Shown: positions 16,833 to 26,093, numbered from the stretch's first letter. The stretch: 29,017 bases of DNA from Paulinella micropora (GCA_009731375.1 BJOX01000180.1:87231-116247); one strand, 5' to 3'. The notes: generated from the sequence alone by a model not told the origin. Numbers and translations: made by a program.

Positions 16833-16846
16833 TAGTAGTAGTAGTA
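16782..16846. repeat. (GTA)n microsatellite
   Basis: GTAGTAGTT/GTAGTA repeats directly after the poly-C tract. Confidence 0.95.
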
Positions 16847-17448
16847 CTCTCTGAAAGGGGGTAATTCTCTTGGTATTTACCTTGGAAATTAGTTTGCTGA
16901 TTCTGTACGTACGATATTTACTGTATATGTATTGATTATGTGATGTGTGTATATTATTATGTCTTATAATTATATGCATATGCATGTATATATATGTATT
17001 ATAGTACAACACATACCCAAGCCAATTGTTTACAAGTTGACAATGCTGTCGGTTGTGACCCTATTCATGTACTTGGGGTAAGTTGGAGCTGGTCCGAAGG
17101 GTTCCATCTCGGTACACCGCCGGCTTCATGGGCAAGGCCCGGTTGTTCAGGTCGCACATGGTCGGATAGATGCATGTACAAGGTGCCCCGTGTTGCCCAG
17201 GCCTTCCTAGTAGCTGGTCAAAATGCCGGTCACAACCAAAGCAAAGTCACTTTCTGGGTGCTGCCCGTCCAGTTGGGCAGTCACCAAACACAATTGGCGA
17301 GAGTCCCCGTCTGGGGACATTTTTTACATTGTAAATATATATTGATATTAATACTAATCAATCATGGTCGATGTCACCAGAATGAGTTTGAGTATGCTGA
17401 TTGATTTTTGTTTGTTGTTAGCTGAAGAAACCGCCCCACTGGGGTTAA

Positions 17449-17450
<2 letters not shown>
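16847..17450. other. Mostly unique DNA with one weak ORF
   Basis: AT-rich to 17020. A plus-strand frame 16994-17404 (136 codons) includes stretches with some protein character (VPRVAQAFLVAGQNAGHN, QTQLARVPVWGHFLHC). A strong donor consensus GTAAGT lies inside it at about 17079. I do not recognise it and cannot confirm it is coding. Confidence 0.3.
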
Positions 17451-17497
<47 letters not shown>

Positions 17498-17522
17498 TAC
17501 TAGTAGTAGCAGTAGTAACAGT

Positions 17523-17568
<46 letters not shown>
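17451..17568. repeat. (GTA)n microsatellite
   Basis: GTA/AGT repeats with a short interruption near 17495-17525. Confidence 0.97.
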
Positions 17569-17569
<1 letters not shown>

Positions 17570-17577
17570 CCGGTACC

Positions 17578-17711
17578 TATATCCAAGCCCTGGAGAGACC
17601 TGGAGCCCTTTACCTGGTGTGTTCATAATGATGTGTTGAGGGCAAAATAACGTATCCGCACGAGATACCCCCATACCCAAGCCTTGGAGCGACCTGGAGC
17701 CCTTTGCCTGA
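17578..17711. repeat. Short duplicated segment, two copies of about 37 bp
   Basis: ccaagcc-tggag-gacctggagcccttt-cctg occurs at about 17582-17617 and 17677-17712, with single-base differences. Confidence 0.85.
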
Positions 17712-17915
17712 TGTTACGTTTGCTATACAACATGTTTCCATGAATTTCCACCAGGCGACAAAGTTACTATGGGATCTTGTAATGGCGAAGGCAACCACAA
17801 TTTTTTTGTTTTCACCTGGAAAGGTTTTCCAACAAAAACGTTCGACTGCGACGTCGGCGGCTGAGTTTCGGGAGCGCATCTGCGATGAGTATGTACATGT
17901 GGGCCTTGGGGGAGG
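17704..17915 (+). CDS. Possible exon, unknown protein
   Basis: One plus frame reads PDVTFAIQHVSMNFHQATK, then LLWDLVMAKATTIFLFSPGK and FQQKRSTATSAAEFRERICDEY. It then runs into a poly-G tract and 10-N gap (17932-17941). The composition is protein-like, but the start and splice sites are unclear. It may join the exons that follow. Confidence 0.35.
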
Positions 17916-17985
17916 GGGGGGGGGGGGGGGGNNNNNNNNNNTACAAAACACAGGCGAACACTGCTTTATTGACAATGATTTCTAG

Positions 17986-18151
17986 GTGGCCGCATTATCT
18001 TCTTTGGTCGTACATTATTGCGTGGAGCTTCGGTGTCCAGCACAGTGTCGTCAAACATACCCTACAGGCCAGGCTGGGCAGAATGCGAAGATGGGCACAA
18101 CTCAGCTCCCTGCCGAGATCGCGATATTTCTTCGACATGGACGAACTAGTG

Positions 18152-18199
<48 letters not shown>

Positions 18200-18666
18200 C
18201 GCCTCTATTTGTTTTGGCTGTCACCTGTGGCGCATGATTAACAATGTCTCTGTGTTGTACACTAGATTGCGAAGTATGGAATTGCATGGTTTGTACCCGC
18301 CGAGTCGGTCACAGACGCGTTTGACATCCCTGTTGACGTAATCAATTTCGTGGGGAGCGGTAAACGAAAACCGTCCACTTCGGGCATCCGCGACGCTTCT
18401 GGTCAACAAGAGCGTCCAACGAAACGCTCGAAACATTTACGACGCAAAAAAAAACATAATGAAAAGAAAAATAAGAAGGGGAAGCTCAGCAAACGACCCA
18501 GATTCGTCGTGTCAGATGAACAAGAGGAACAAGAGGAACAAGAGGAAGAGGAACAAGAGGAACAAGAGGAAAGTAGGAAGAGGAAGCGCAGCAAAGGAGC
18601 CAGAGTCGTCGTGTCAGAGGAACAATTGGAAAAAGAAGACAAAGAGGAACAAGAGGAACAGGTCAA
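17986..18666 (+). CDS. Two exons of a lysine/glutamate-rich protein, CT repeat in the intron
   Basis: The first exon starts after atttctag (17985) and ends at 18148 before gtgaat. The intron 18149-18265 (117 nt) is largely a CT array and ends ttgtacactag. The second exon opens in phase 0 with IAKYGIAWFVPAESVTDAF and leads into a nuclear-localisation-like basic region (RPTKRSKHLRRKKKHNEKK) and acidic EEQEEQ repeats made by a GAACAAGAG repeat. It probably ends at a donor near 18660 (gaacag|gtcaaa). The first exon reads well in two frames. One (VVHYCVELRCPAQCRQT ... TTQLPAEIAIFLRHGR) looks more natural but does not splice in phase to the second exon; the other does. A frame error in exon 1 may explain this. 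Function unknown; a nuclear protein is a guess from the basic cluster. Confidence 0.45.
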
Positions 18667-18797
18667 ATCCCCACAGGAAGAGTTCGAACCCCCAGCCCCA
18701 CTTCCCCCAAAAACAATTTTCTGTCCCTCTCTTTTCTTTCTTCAAAAAAAAAGGGGGGGGGGTGAATAATTGTACATAGTATTACGCAGTCTCTATT

Positions 18798-18798
<1 letters not shown>

Positions 18799-18842
<44 letters not shown>

Positions 18843-19035
18843 TNNNNNNNNNNNNNNNNNNNNNNNNNNNNNNNNNNNNNNNNNNNNNNNNNNNNNNNNN
18901 NNNNNNNNNNNNNNNNNNNNNNNNNNNNNNNNNNNNNNNNNNNNNNNNNNNNNNNNNNNNNNNNNNNNNNNNNNNNNNNNNNNNNNNNNNNNNNNNNNNN
19001 NNNNNNNNNTTTTCCCCCCCCCCCCCCCCCCCCCC
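18799..19035. repeat. Poly-C tracts flanking a 166-N gap
   Basis: 44 C at 18799-18842, N at 18844-19009, and another C-run at about 19014-19035. The gap lies inside a C homopolymer region. Confidence 0.95.
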
Positions 19036-19067
19036 GCCCCCTGCCCTGCTGCTTGTTGTGTATATAG

Positions 19068-19196
19068 GACGAAGACGAGATTCTGGCCGAGCAAGGGAAT
19101 GTTCAAGATATCACTGGATTTGACGTGGAAGTGGTGGGAAGTGAAGTGCCAGCCTCAATCACCAAAAGAGGAAGTGTGAATAGACAATTTCGGGGA
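19068..19196 (+). CDS. Probable internal exon (acidic)
   Basis: It follows ttgttgtgtatatag (acceptor ending at 19067) and reads DEDEILAEQGNVQDITGFD, then VEVVGSEVPASITKRGSVN, before stops at about 19197. The donor is not clear. It may continue the lysine/glutamate-rich gene upstream of the gap. Confidence 0.45.
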
Positions 19197-19323
19197 TGAT
19201 AATAATAAAGTAATAACGATGATAGTAATAATATAATAATAGTAGACAACGCCCTCAACACAAACCTCGAGCTCGCCTGCCCCAACTTGGACACATCCTA
19301 TACTATTATCAATATTGTTGCAG

Positions 19324-19720
19324 AGTCTAGCGGTTTGCGATTTTATCAAGGTGGGCGCGATTGGGCGCCCGAGATGTTGGCAGAGGAAGACTTAGCATGG
19401 AAACGATGTATCAGTAGGAAGAGCAAACAACAGATCACTAAGACACCAGAAGAATCCCCTGCTCAAGAACTAGCAAGAGAGAGATGCGAGCGAGCTGGGA
19501 TTACAAAGTGCAGCTTGCACAAGACTTAGATTTTCCGTCACTACCAGAGCTTTATCATGGTGAGAGAGTTTACAGGCAGACCATAGCAAAGCTGCAACAG
19601 TATCCTAGACTCAGGAAGACAATAGCATCAAAGGAAGAGCTGCAACAGGATTTTTTCTCAGCTCCAGCAGCAGCGCCCCACTCTCGTGATGGGTGGGCCG
19701 AGTATGATAGGTTTCCTTAA
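19324..19720 (+). CDS. Probable exon with a frame change (unknown protein)
   Basis: It follows the acceptor-like aatattgttgcag. The first frame reads SGLRFYQGGRDWAPEMLAEE and on to AQELARERCERAG. A second frame begins near 19490 (WDYKVQLAQDLDFPSLPEL) and runs to TAA at 19718-19720. Both are protein-like, so one base is probably missing or extra near 19495. I do not recognise the protein. Confidence 0.4.
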
Positions 19721-19776
19721 AATATACAGGCAAGGTCAATGGGGGAGGGAACAGACGTTACAGTAAGTGGGGAGAT

Positions 19777-21174
19777 ATGTCGTTCAGATTGAAGAAACGC
19801 TTGTATAATGAGTTGTCAGAACGTTTATTCGTTGCATATGTTCGGGAGAATGGAAGTGTACTCAAGAAGGATGCGTATAAAGAATAGTAGTTCTGTTTGT
19901 GGTTTGCTCGCAAATATGGAAAACACCCAACCAGGAGCCCCTTCCCTTGTTTCTTCCCCTTCAAAAGCAGCAACAGAAGCAAAAGCACTGACACAGTCGT
20001 TGGGGAAACCTTCTGTTGCTAAATATGTTTCTTCTACTTCTACTACTACTACTGTTACTACTACTACTACTACTACTACTAGTAGTACTACTACCATTAC
20101 TACTACTGCTGCTGATGCTGCTGCTTCTACTATTACTAGTACTCCTAGAACTACTCCTACTGCTACAACTACTAGTACTACTGCTCCTGCTGCTACTACT
20201 AGTGCTACTGCTCCTGCTGCTGCTGCTACTACTACTATTACTCCTAGTACTACTCCAACTGCTACTACTACTGGTACTACTGCTCCTCCTGCTGCTGCTA
20301 CTACTACTTCTATTTCTACTGCGGCTGCTAGTAAAGCAGCTGCTTCAGTCCCTAAGATGACGTCGACGCAGGACCCGCCTGCCAAGGACGGGGAGATAGG
20401 TCCCTTTCAGACTTTATGGCGCAACTGTTGCAAGGTAGGTGGTTGGGCTGCAGTCATTCAAAGGTTGTCCGTGACACTGCCAGAGGGGAATAGTGATGTG
20501 GCACTGTACACTATCCGCGAATTTACCAACTAGGATGCCGACGAGCCCTACACTAGCGACGGAGAAATGAAAGGCGAGAAATCCTTCAATATCAGACAGT
20601 GGCAAAATGCTAGTCCAAACTGGGTAAGCTCCTAGCTATAGTATGATTTTGTGCAAGTGGTATGTAATGTCTATTAACTGTGCCCTTGTGTAGGTGGTGT
20701 GTCTAGCTACTGAGGAGGTTGAAATAGTTGAGCAAGTGTGCAAGCAAGGACACCTCCTGATAAGAAATGAGTATAGGGGGTTCTCAACATCGGCGACCTC
20801 ATCTATTACCAGTGGCTGCTTGACAACGGTACGATTACTCACTTTCTGGGCATGGTGTGCCCTTGGCGCGGTAACGACGTGTTCGTCCTCAAAAAGAACA
20901 AGATCAGGCCTGAGGTAAACTGCAAGCTCTAATCCTGTGCAAATGCACGGAAAGATAATTATGGTTGCAGGTAATCGAAAATAATACCTGGGACTTGGGA
21001 GATCTCGAGGTGCAGCAGAAATGGGCGTCAGGTGGCTTGCGAGAGCTATTTCGCAAAAATCGATCAGTCTCGGTGGTGGGACAAAAAAACAGAGAACAGT
21101 GCGTGGTAGTCATGCAGCTAGTCTTGCCTGGCCAGTAAGCTGCACAGGAGCAGCTTATCTGGAAGAAAGTAAAA

Positions 21175-21214
<40 letters not shown>

Positions 21215-21563
21215 ATCTATCTATCTATCTTTCGCTCCCACACACACACACTCTTTCTCTTTTTTTTTTTCTCTCTCTCTCTCTCACTCTCGGTGTGTGT
21301 AATTATGTATGTGTCAGCATTTGGAAATGAAATCGTGGAAAATCGCAGGACTGAAAAAAAAGAACATGCCTGACCTGCAACGCAAGATCAATTTGGGCGG
21401 CGAAATCAAGCCTTTGGTTTTGTATTACTTCTTGGCTGGTGCTAAGAAGCAGAAAAATGAGGAGGTCTGGAGTGAAGGATTTCAGAACAACGCAACCTGG
21501 AAGGAACACCAACTGCAATACTCTGGGCTTACGTTTTCCGTCGTTCCTTTGAACTACATCTAA
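19777..21563 (+). CDS. Multi-exon gene of unknown function with Thr/Ala-rich repeat region
   Basis: A frame from ATG 19916 (MENTQPGAPSLVSSPSKAA) carries a Thr/Ala region built from ACT/GCT codons (20035-20330). It reaches FQTLWRNCCK at 20434, before a GTAGGT donor. Exons then join in phase: 20534-20623 (DADEPYTSDGEMKGEK...), 20694-20914 (VVCLATEEVEIVEQ... VFVLKKNKIRPE), 20971 to about 21105 (VIENNTWDLGDLEVQQKW...) and 21318-21563 (HLEMKSWKIAGLKKKNMPDL... VVPLNYI, TAA). Introns are 99, 70, 56 and about 212 nt, all GT-AG; the last holds a CT array. Exon 20694-20914 needs one extra base at the G-run 20776-20780 to stay in frame. An earlier frame at 19777-19888 (MSFRLKKRLYNELSERLF) looks coding but stops, so the true 5' end is uncertain. 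I recognise no domain. Confidence 0.6.
20035..20330 (+). repeat. (ACT)n-type coding repeat
   Basis: Imperfect ACT/GCT trinucleotide repeat, in frame with the flanking coding sequence and giving a Thr/Ala/Ser/Pro-rich segment. Confidence 0.93.
21178..21290. repeat. (CT)n, (CTAT)n and CA repeats inside an intron
   Basis: Lies between the exon ending near 21105 and the acceptor gtgtcag at 21317. Confidence 0.9.
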
Positions 21564-21697
21564 GCGAAACTTCAGACAAAAGCTCCCAACATGGGTACCA
21601 GTCCTGGGCTTGGGAAGTTAACCACAGCGGATGAAGCCCTACTACACAAATTCGGTGTGGAGACACCTTAACGCCTTACGACGAAAGTGGTCCGTTC
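21564..21697. other. 3' flank of the multi-exon gene
   Basis: No gene and no AATAAA seen. Confidence 0.5.
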
Positions 21698-22176
21698 ATT
21701 CTAACCATCACCGAAACGGAATCTATAATTATCCCAGGAAATATAATTTACCAATATAATTCCGGGGATAATTATGCTTTCGCGCTTTGCCATGAATTCT
21801 AATCATCACCGAAACGGAATCTACAATTATCCCAGGAAAAAAAGTTACCAATTCCGGGGATGATTGTCCCTTCGCGCTTTACCGTGAATTCTACTCATCA
21901 CCGAAACGGAATCTACAATTATCCCAGGAAATATAATTTACCAATTCCGGGGATGATTGTCCCTTCGCGCTTTACCGTGAATTCTACTCATCACCGAAAC
22001 GGAATCTACAATCATCCCAGGAAATATAATTTACCAATTCCGGGGATAATTGCCCCTTCGCGCTTTACCTTGAATTCTACTCATCACCGAAACGGAATCT
22101 ACAATTATCCCAGGAAATATAATTTACCAATTCCGTGGATAATTATATATAATTATCCCTTCGCGCTTTACCGTGA
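21698..22176. repeat. 92-bp tandem repeat, five copies
   Basis: Copies start at 21698, 21796, 21888, 21981 and 22073 (98, 92, 93, 92 and 104 bp). Each has attcta-tcatcaccgaaacgg, aattatcccagg, accaattccggggat and cccttcgcgcttt. The third and fourth copies are nearly identical. A plus frame stays open through three copies as a 31-residue repeat, but it has no codon or splice support and I treat it as non-coding. Confidence 0.95.
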
Positions 22177-22300
22177 ATTCTAATTATCCTCGGACTTGTC
22201 AATTCATTATATTTCCGGCTGGGGATAATTATCCACTGAATTGGTACTTTTTATTTCCTGTGATAATTATAGCTTCCGTTTCGGGGATTGACTACGTATT
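22177..22300. repeat. Diverged edge of the 92-bp array with GGGGATAATTATCC copies
   Basis: Contains attctaattatcctcgg, ctggggataattatcc and gataattatagcttccg, which are words of the preceding repeat in scrambled order. Confidence 0.6.
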
Positions 22301-22336
22301 TACAGTGTTTAATTTGTTGGCAATGCCACAAAGTGG

Positions 22337-22388
22337 GTGCAATACCCGAATTGGTGCGGCTCACCGAAGCACTGGGCATCGCAGGCTC

Positions 22389-22419
<31 letters not shown>

Positions 22420-23154
22420 TTCTTCTTCTTCTTCTTCTTCTTCTAAGTCTTCTAAGTCTTCTAAGTCTTCTAAGTCTTCTAAGTCTTCTAAGTCTTCTAA
22501 GTCTTCTAAGTCTTCTTCTCCTCCTCCTCCTCCTTCTTCTTCTCCTTCTCCTTCTTCACCTTCTTCTTCTTCTTCTTGTTCTTCTTCTTCTTGTTCTTCT
22601 TCTTGTTCTTCTTCTTGTTCTTCTTCTTGTTCTTCTTCTTGTTCTTCTTCTTGTTCTTCTTCTTCTTCTTCTTCTTCTTCTTCTTCTTCTTCTTCTTCTT
22701 TTTCTTCTTCTTTTTCTTTTTCTTCTTCTTTTTCTTCTTCTTTTTCTTCTTCTTCTTCTTCTTCTTCTTCTTCACCTTCTTCTTCTCCTTCTTCACCTTC
22801 ACCTTCTCCTTCTCCTTCTCCTCCTCCTCCTTCTCCTTCTCCTCCTCCTCCTCCTCCTCCTCCTCCTCCTTCTTCTTCTTCTTCTTCTTCTTCTTCTTCT
22901 TCTTCTTCTTCTTCTTCTTCTTCTTCTTCTTCTTCTTCTCCTTCTTCTCCTTCTTCTTCTTCTCCTTCTTCTTCTTCTTCTTCTTCTACTTCTTCTACTT
23001 CTTCTGGTTCTTCTTGTTCTTCTTCTTCTTCTGGTGATACCTACGAGGGGTTTGTCGATTACCTACTCAACGGTCACGACCCTCTTCCGCCTGATTTGCA
23101 AGCAAAGAACGAGAGTTATTTACAGAGAGTGGGAGAGACTTCTTCTTCTTCTAT

Positions 23155-23210
<56 letters not shown>

Positions 23211-23635
23211 ATACTACTACTGCTGCTACTGCTGCTGCTGCTACTACTACTACTACGACAACAACCCCGGTCCACATTGTGGCTGTTGGGCGTTTTGGCG
23301 TCAAAGAGGTGGCGTTCCAGTTTGCTCAGAATGGGTGGGAAAGGAAGTTTTGGCTTGGAGAAAAGCAGGCCACACGGCAATACTCTGCAGAAGTGGAGGA
23401 GTTCAAGTCAGAGTTCGTAAGTAAGTATGAGCAAGCGTTGTTTGAGTTGGACGAAAGGAAACAAGAGCGGCAAGAACGCGAAAAAGCAATCATTGCGAGC
23501 GGAAACCAGCTCTCGCCCAGAAGCGAGGACGATGAGTACGTTTTGGAAGTGGCAGTGGAGGTAGAGAGACCCCGCATGTGCATGCCTTGTTATTTTGTTC
23601 TGTACCGATGTACCGATGATTGGCAATGCCTCTAG
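22337..23635 (+). CDS. Ser/Thr-rich low-complexity protein with KSS and CSSS repeats
   Basis: One frame stays open for about 430 codons to TAG at 23633-23635. It has no ATG near its start, so the 5' end is probably an upstream exon; a GTG at 22337 is not a credible start. After a short unique part (QYPNWCGSPKHWASQ) come poly-Ser, eight KSS units (22441-22513), Pro/Ser, seven Cys at 4-5 residue spacing in Ser (22577-22654), and poly-Ser/Pro to 23030. Unique stretches follow: GDTYEGFVDYLLNGHDPL, a Thr run (23150-23265), then VHIVAVGRFGVKEVAFQFA and a charged helix (FELDERKQERQEREKAIIA). The three non-repetitive segments all read in this same frame, which supports it over the poly-Leu and poly-Phe frames. 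Function unknown. KxxK motifs in Ser recall silica-forming peptides; see findings. Confidence 0.5.
22387..23036. repeat. (TTC)n / (TCC)n microsatellite, 650 bp
   Basis: TTC repeat with ordered variants: TCTTCTAAG x8, TTCTTCTTCTTG, TTTTTC, TCC/CTC blocks. It forms the repetitive part of the Ser-rich frame. Confidence 0.98.
23150..23265. repeat. (ACT)n microsatellite
   Basis: ACT repeats with a few GCT, read as Thr/Ala in the same frame. Confidence 0.97.
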
Positions 23636-23693
23636 CTATGCAAAACTCTGCAACGAAATCGAGCCCTATTGCTGCGGAGTAGTAATAGTAATA

Positions 23694-23835
23694 TACATCT
23701 CTCTCTCTCTCTGTCTCTGTCTCTCTCTCACACTTTTTTTAACTCAAACATTTTGTTATTAATAATTCAGTGTTTCAGTGTAACTTTTTCAAACAATGTT
23801 TGATATTAATAATTCAGTGTTTCAGTGTAACTTTT
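23694..23835. repeat. CT repeat and a 32-bp direct repeat
   Basis: CT array at about 23697-23730. The word attaataattcagtgtttc, continuing to gtaactttt, occurs at about 23757-23788 and 23804-23835. Confidence 0.9.
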
Positions 23836-23836
23836 T

Positions 23837-24100
23837 TTTGTCAAAGGAAGTCGCCGGCCTGTCAATATTCAAACGTAACGGTTACGTAACCGTTACGTTA
23901 CGTTACGTTACGCTACGTTACGTTACGTAACGTAAGTTCAGTACTTTAAGTTACGTTACGTTTGTCAAAGGAAGTCGCCGGCCTGTCAATATTCAAACGT
24001 AACGGTTACGTAAACGTTAGGTTACGTTACGTTACGTAACTGTTACGTAACAGTTACGTTACGTAACGTAACAGTTACGTTACGTAACGTTACGTTACAT
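23837..24100. repeat. TTACG-rich repeat with duplicated 52-bp unit
   Basis: Two copies of ttgtcaaaggaagtcgccgg...gtaacggttacgtaa (about 23838-23889 and 23962-24013) are each followed by GTTACG/CGTAAC pentamer tracts (23875-23935, 24000-24097). The tracts are self-complementary and could form long hairpins. Confidence 0.95.
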
Positions 24101-24124
24101 GCGCCAACATATGGACGCTTCTAA

Positions 24125-24380
24125 CTCCGGTGAATAATTGCAAAGATAACTCCGGGGATAATTCCGGGGGATAATTCGGGGGATAATTGTAATGTGAAAC
24201 TGCCCAAAAGGAGTTCACTCGAAGTATTATTTTAATTTTCATTATTATTATTCGATAGGGGTCTAAATATTTGCGCTAGGCTTCTTAAGGCTTACGAGGA
24301 AAGCCGCAGCCGATCGGACCTATATTCATGAATTAGGGTAATTCATTATTGTCCCCGTAATTGTCCCTGGAATTATCCTT
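24125..24380. repeat. Scattered GGGGATAATT motifs
   Basis: 24150-24190 has three near-tandem copies (ccggggataattccggggga, taattcgggggataattg). 24347-24378 has the inverted form (attgtccccgtaattgtccc). No gene lies between them. Confidence 0.8.
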
Positions 24381-24657
24381 TTGCTTTACTGTGAACGCTG
24401 CAATGCCTCTGCCTGCCGCTCTTCTTCCGACAGGGCACAGAACAGCGAAGACAAGCTCTCACAAAGCGGTCCCGTGTGAAGAGGGCCGCCCGCACCGAAC
24501 GCACGGCCGCTAATTCTGCGCGCAGGTGTGCGAGCTTCACGGACGGAGCCGGGCCGCTGGCGCGCCAGCGCCCCGAGCAGGGGCGCGTAGGCGCCCCGAA
24601 GTCCCCCGCTTCAGCACAAGTACTGCAAGTTATTGCTGCGCACGACCCTGTCCGCAA
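24373..24657 (-). pseudogene. Weak GC-rich ORF remnant
   Basis: Two minus frames have protein-like pieces: LRAELAAVRSVRAALFTRDR in one and CESLSSLFCALSEEERQAEA in another, overlapping near 24450-24480. This resembles a short gene with a frame change. I do not recognise it. Confidence 0.25.
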
Positions 24658-24874
24658 GCACTGCTACCGCGTCAGAGGAAGTGACGCACGCTAGCGCTTC
24701 TTTGTGTATGCAGGACCCGTTGTCGTACTTGCATTCTGTACAAACGTTGTGCATGCCTTTGTGCTCTTCAAAAGAAAGAAAAGTCTATCTCCAAAAAAAA
24801 AAGGCGCTTCTCGGCCTTCGTTTTTTTTCTCGATGATAAAAGTTCGAATAAATAACCAAAATTTTAAAAAAAAG

Positions 24875-25297
24875 NNNNNNNNNNNNNNNNNNNNNNNNNN
24901 NNNNNNNNNNNNNNNNNNNNNNNNNNNNNNNNNNNNNNNNNNNNNNNNNNNNNNNNNNNNNNNNNNNNNNNNNNNNNNNNNNNNNNNNNNNNNNNNNNNN
25001 NNNNNNNNNNNNNNNNNNNNNNNNNNNNNNNNNNNNNNNNNNNNNNNNNNNNNNNNNNNNNNNNNNNNNNNNNNNNNNNNNNNNNNNNNNNNNNNNNNNN
25101 NNNNNNNNNNNNNNNNNNNNNNNNNNNNNNNNNNNNNNNNNNNNNNNNNNNNNNNNNNNNNNNNNNNNNNNNNNNNNNNNNNNNNNNNNNNNNNNNNNNN
25201 NNNNNNNNNNNNNNNNNNNNNNNNNNNNNNNNNNNNNNNNNNNNNNNNNNNNNNNNNNNNNNNNNNNNNNNNNNNNNNNNNNNNNNNNNNNNNNNNN
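24875..25297. other. Assembly gap (423 N) between A-runs
   Basis: Left flank ttttaaaaaaaag, right flank a run of A. The upstream region of the F-box/LRR gene is partly lost. Confidence 1.
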
Positions 25298-25341
25298 AAA
25301 AAAAAGGTTCTCTTTTTTTGTGTACGCACAAGAGAAGGTCT

Positions 25342-26083
25342 ATGAAGAAGCGTGCCGCGCTGCCGCGCGACTTGGCCATAGTCGTGCTCAGCTTCCTGGA
25401 GCACCGGCACATGTTTGCGCTGCTAGGCGTCTCTAGCACGGGCCTGTGGGGGCACAGTCTTTTTCGCTGGCCTGCGCGGCTGGACCTGCCCTGCTTTCCG
25501 ACCGCCGCGGGACTCGCTACGTTAGCACGACACGGCAGCACGCTGGGCAGAGTGACAGTGAACCCGCTGCTTTCGGGGCCCCCGTCCCCCGCCGAATGCG
25601 CGCGCCACTTAACGAGCCTGTGCGTTATAAGTTGGAAGCACACCGCTGGCCTAGCCGCCATACCGCTACCACAGCTGCGGGAACTGACGCTAGACTGCTG
25701 TGACCTGGGCTCCGTGCCTTTTGCTAACTATCTTTGGACCCCTGCAGCACTTGCACACCCTGCGGCTGCACTGGTGTCACGGCATAGACAACTCCAATGC
25801 CTGGCTGGACGTGGACGCGCGGCTCTGGCAGGACTGCACGCTAGAGGAACTCGTGCTCACAAATGCCGAGCTGCGTTCGCTCAGCCCGCTGGCGTGCTTG
25901 CCCGGGCTGCGGTCGCTGGAGCTCAGGGCAGTCAACTTGCAGTCGCTGGAGGGGCTGCCAGCCGGGCTGGTCCGAACGATCGAGCAGACGACGCGGGCGG
26001 GCCCTGACAGGCTACTGAATCTGAAATGGGCCTCTTGCAGGTTCACCGCCAGAGGGCTGAACAAAGCAGCGGTTTACACGTAA
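25342..26083 (+). pseudogene. F-box/LRR paralogue with a frameshift
   Basis: ATG at 25342 starts MKKRAALPRDLAIVVLSFLE. LPRDLAIVVLSFLEHRHMFALLGVS is F-box-like and aligns with the start of the 6373 gene, and DLPCF aligns with its ELPCL. The frame holds through an LRR segment (LPQLRELTLDCCDLGSV). Near 25733-25738 (atctttgga) the coding sense moves one frame (FGPLQHLHTLRLHWCHGI) and runs to TAA at 26081-26083. It includes LEELVLTNAELRSLSPLACL, which matches the other two paralogues. Repaired, it would be about 245 residues, half the length of the 6373 gene, with fewer LRRs and a different tail. Either a pseudogene or one assembly error. A 21-A run follows 11 nt after the stop. Confidence 0.7.
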
Positions 26084-26093
26084 AAACCGGGAG

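Noticed and set aside
18091-18148. F-box start (QLPAEIAIFLRHGR) in an exon
   Set aside because: Only the first dozen residues resemble the F-box. The frame does not splice in phase to the next exon and no LRR follows.
21698-22176. CRISPR-like array
   Set aside because: The whole 92-bp unit repeats; there are no unique spacers, and the genome is eukaryotic.
22506-23037. Long poly-Leu, poly-Phe and poly-Lys frames over the TTC array
   Set aside because: They are other-frame readings of the same microsatellite and have no unique coding sequence attached in frame on both sides.
23837-24100. Telomere repeat (TTACG)
   Set aside because: Irregular, both strands mixed, internal to the contig and linked to a 52-bp unit. 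It does not match known telomere types.
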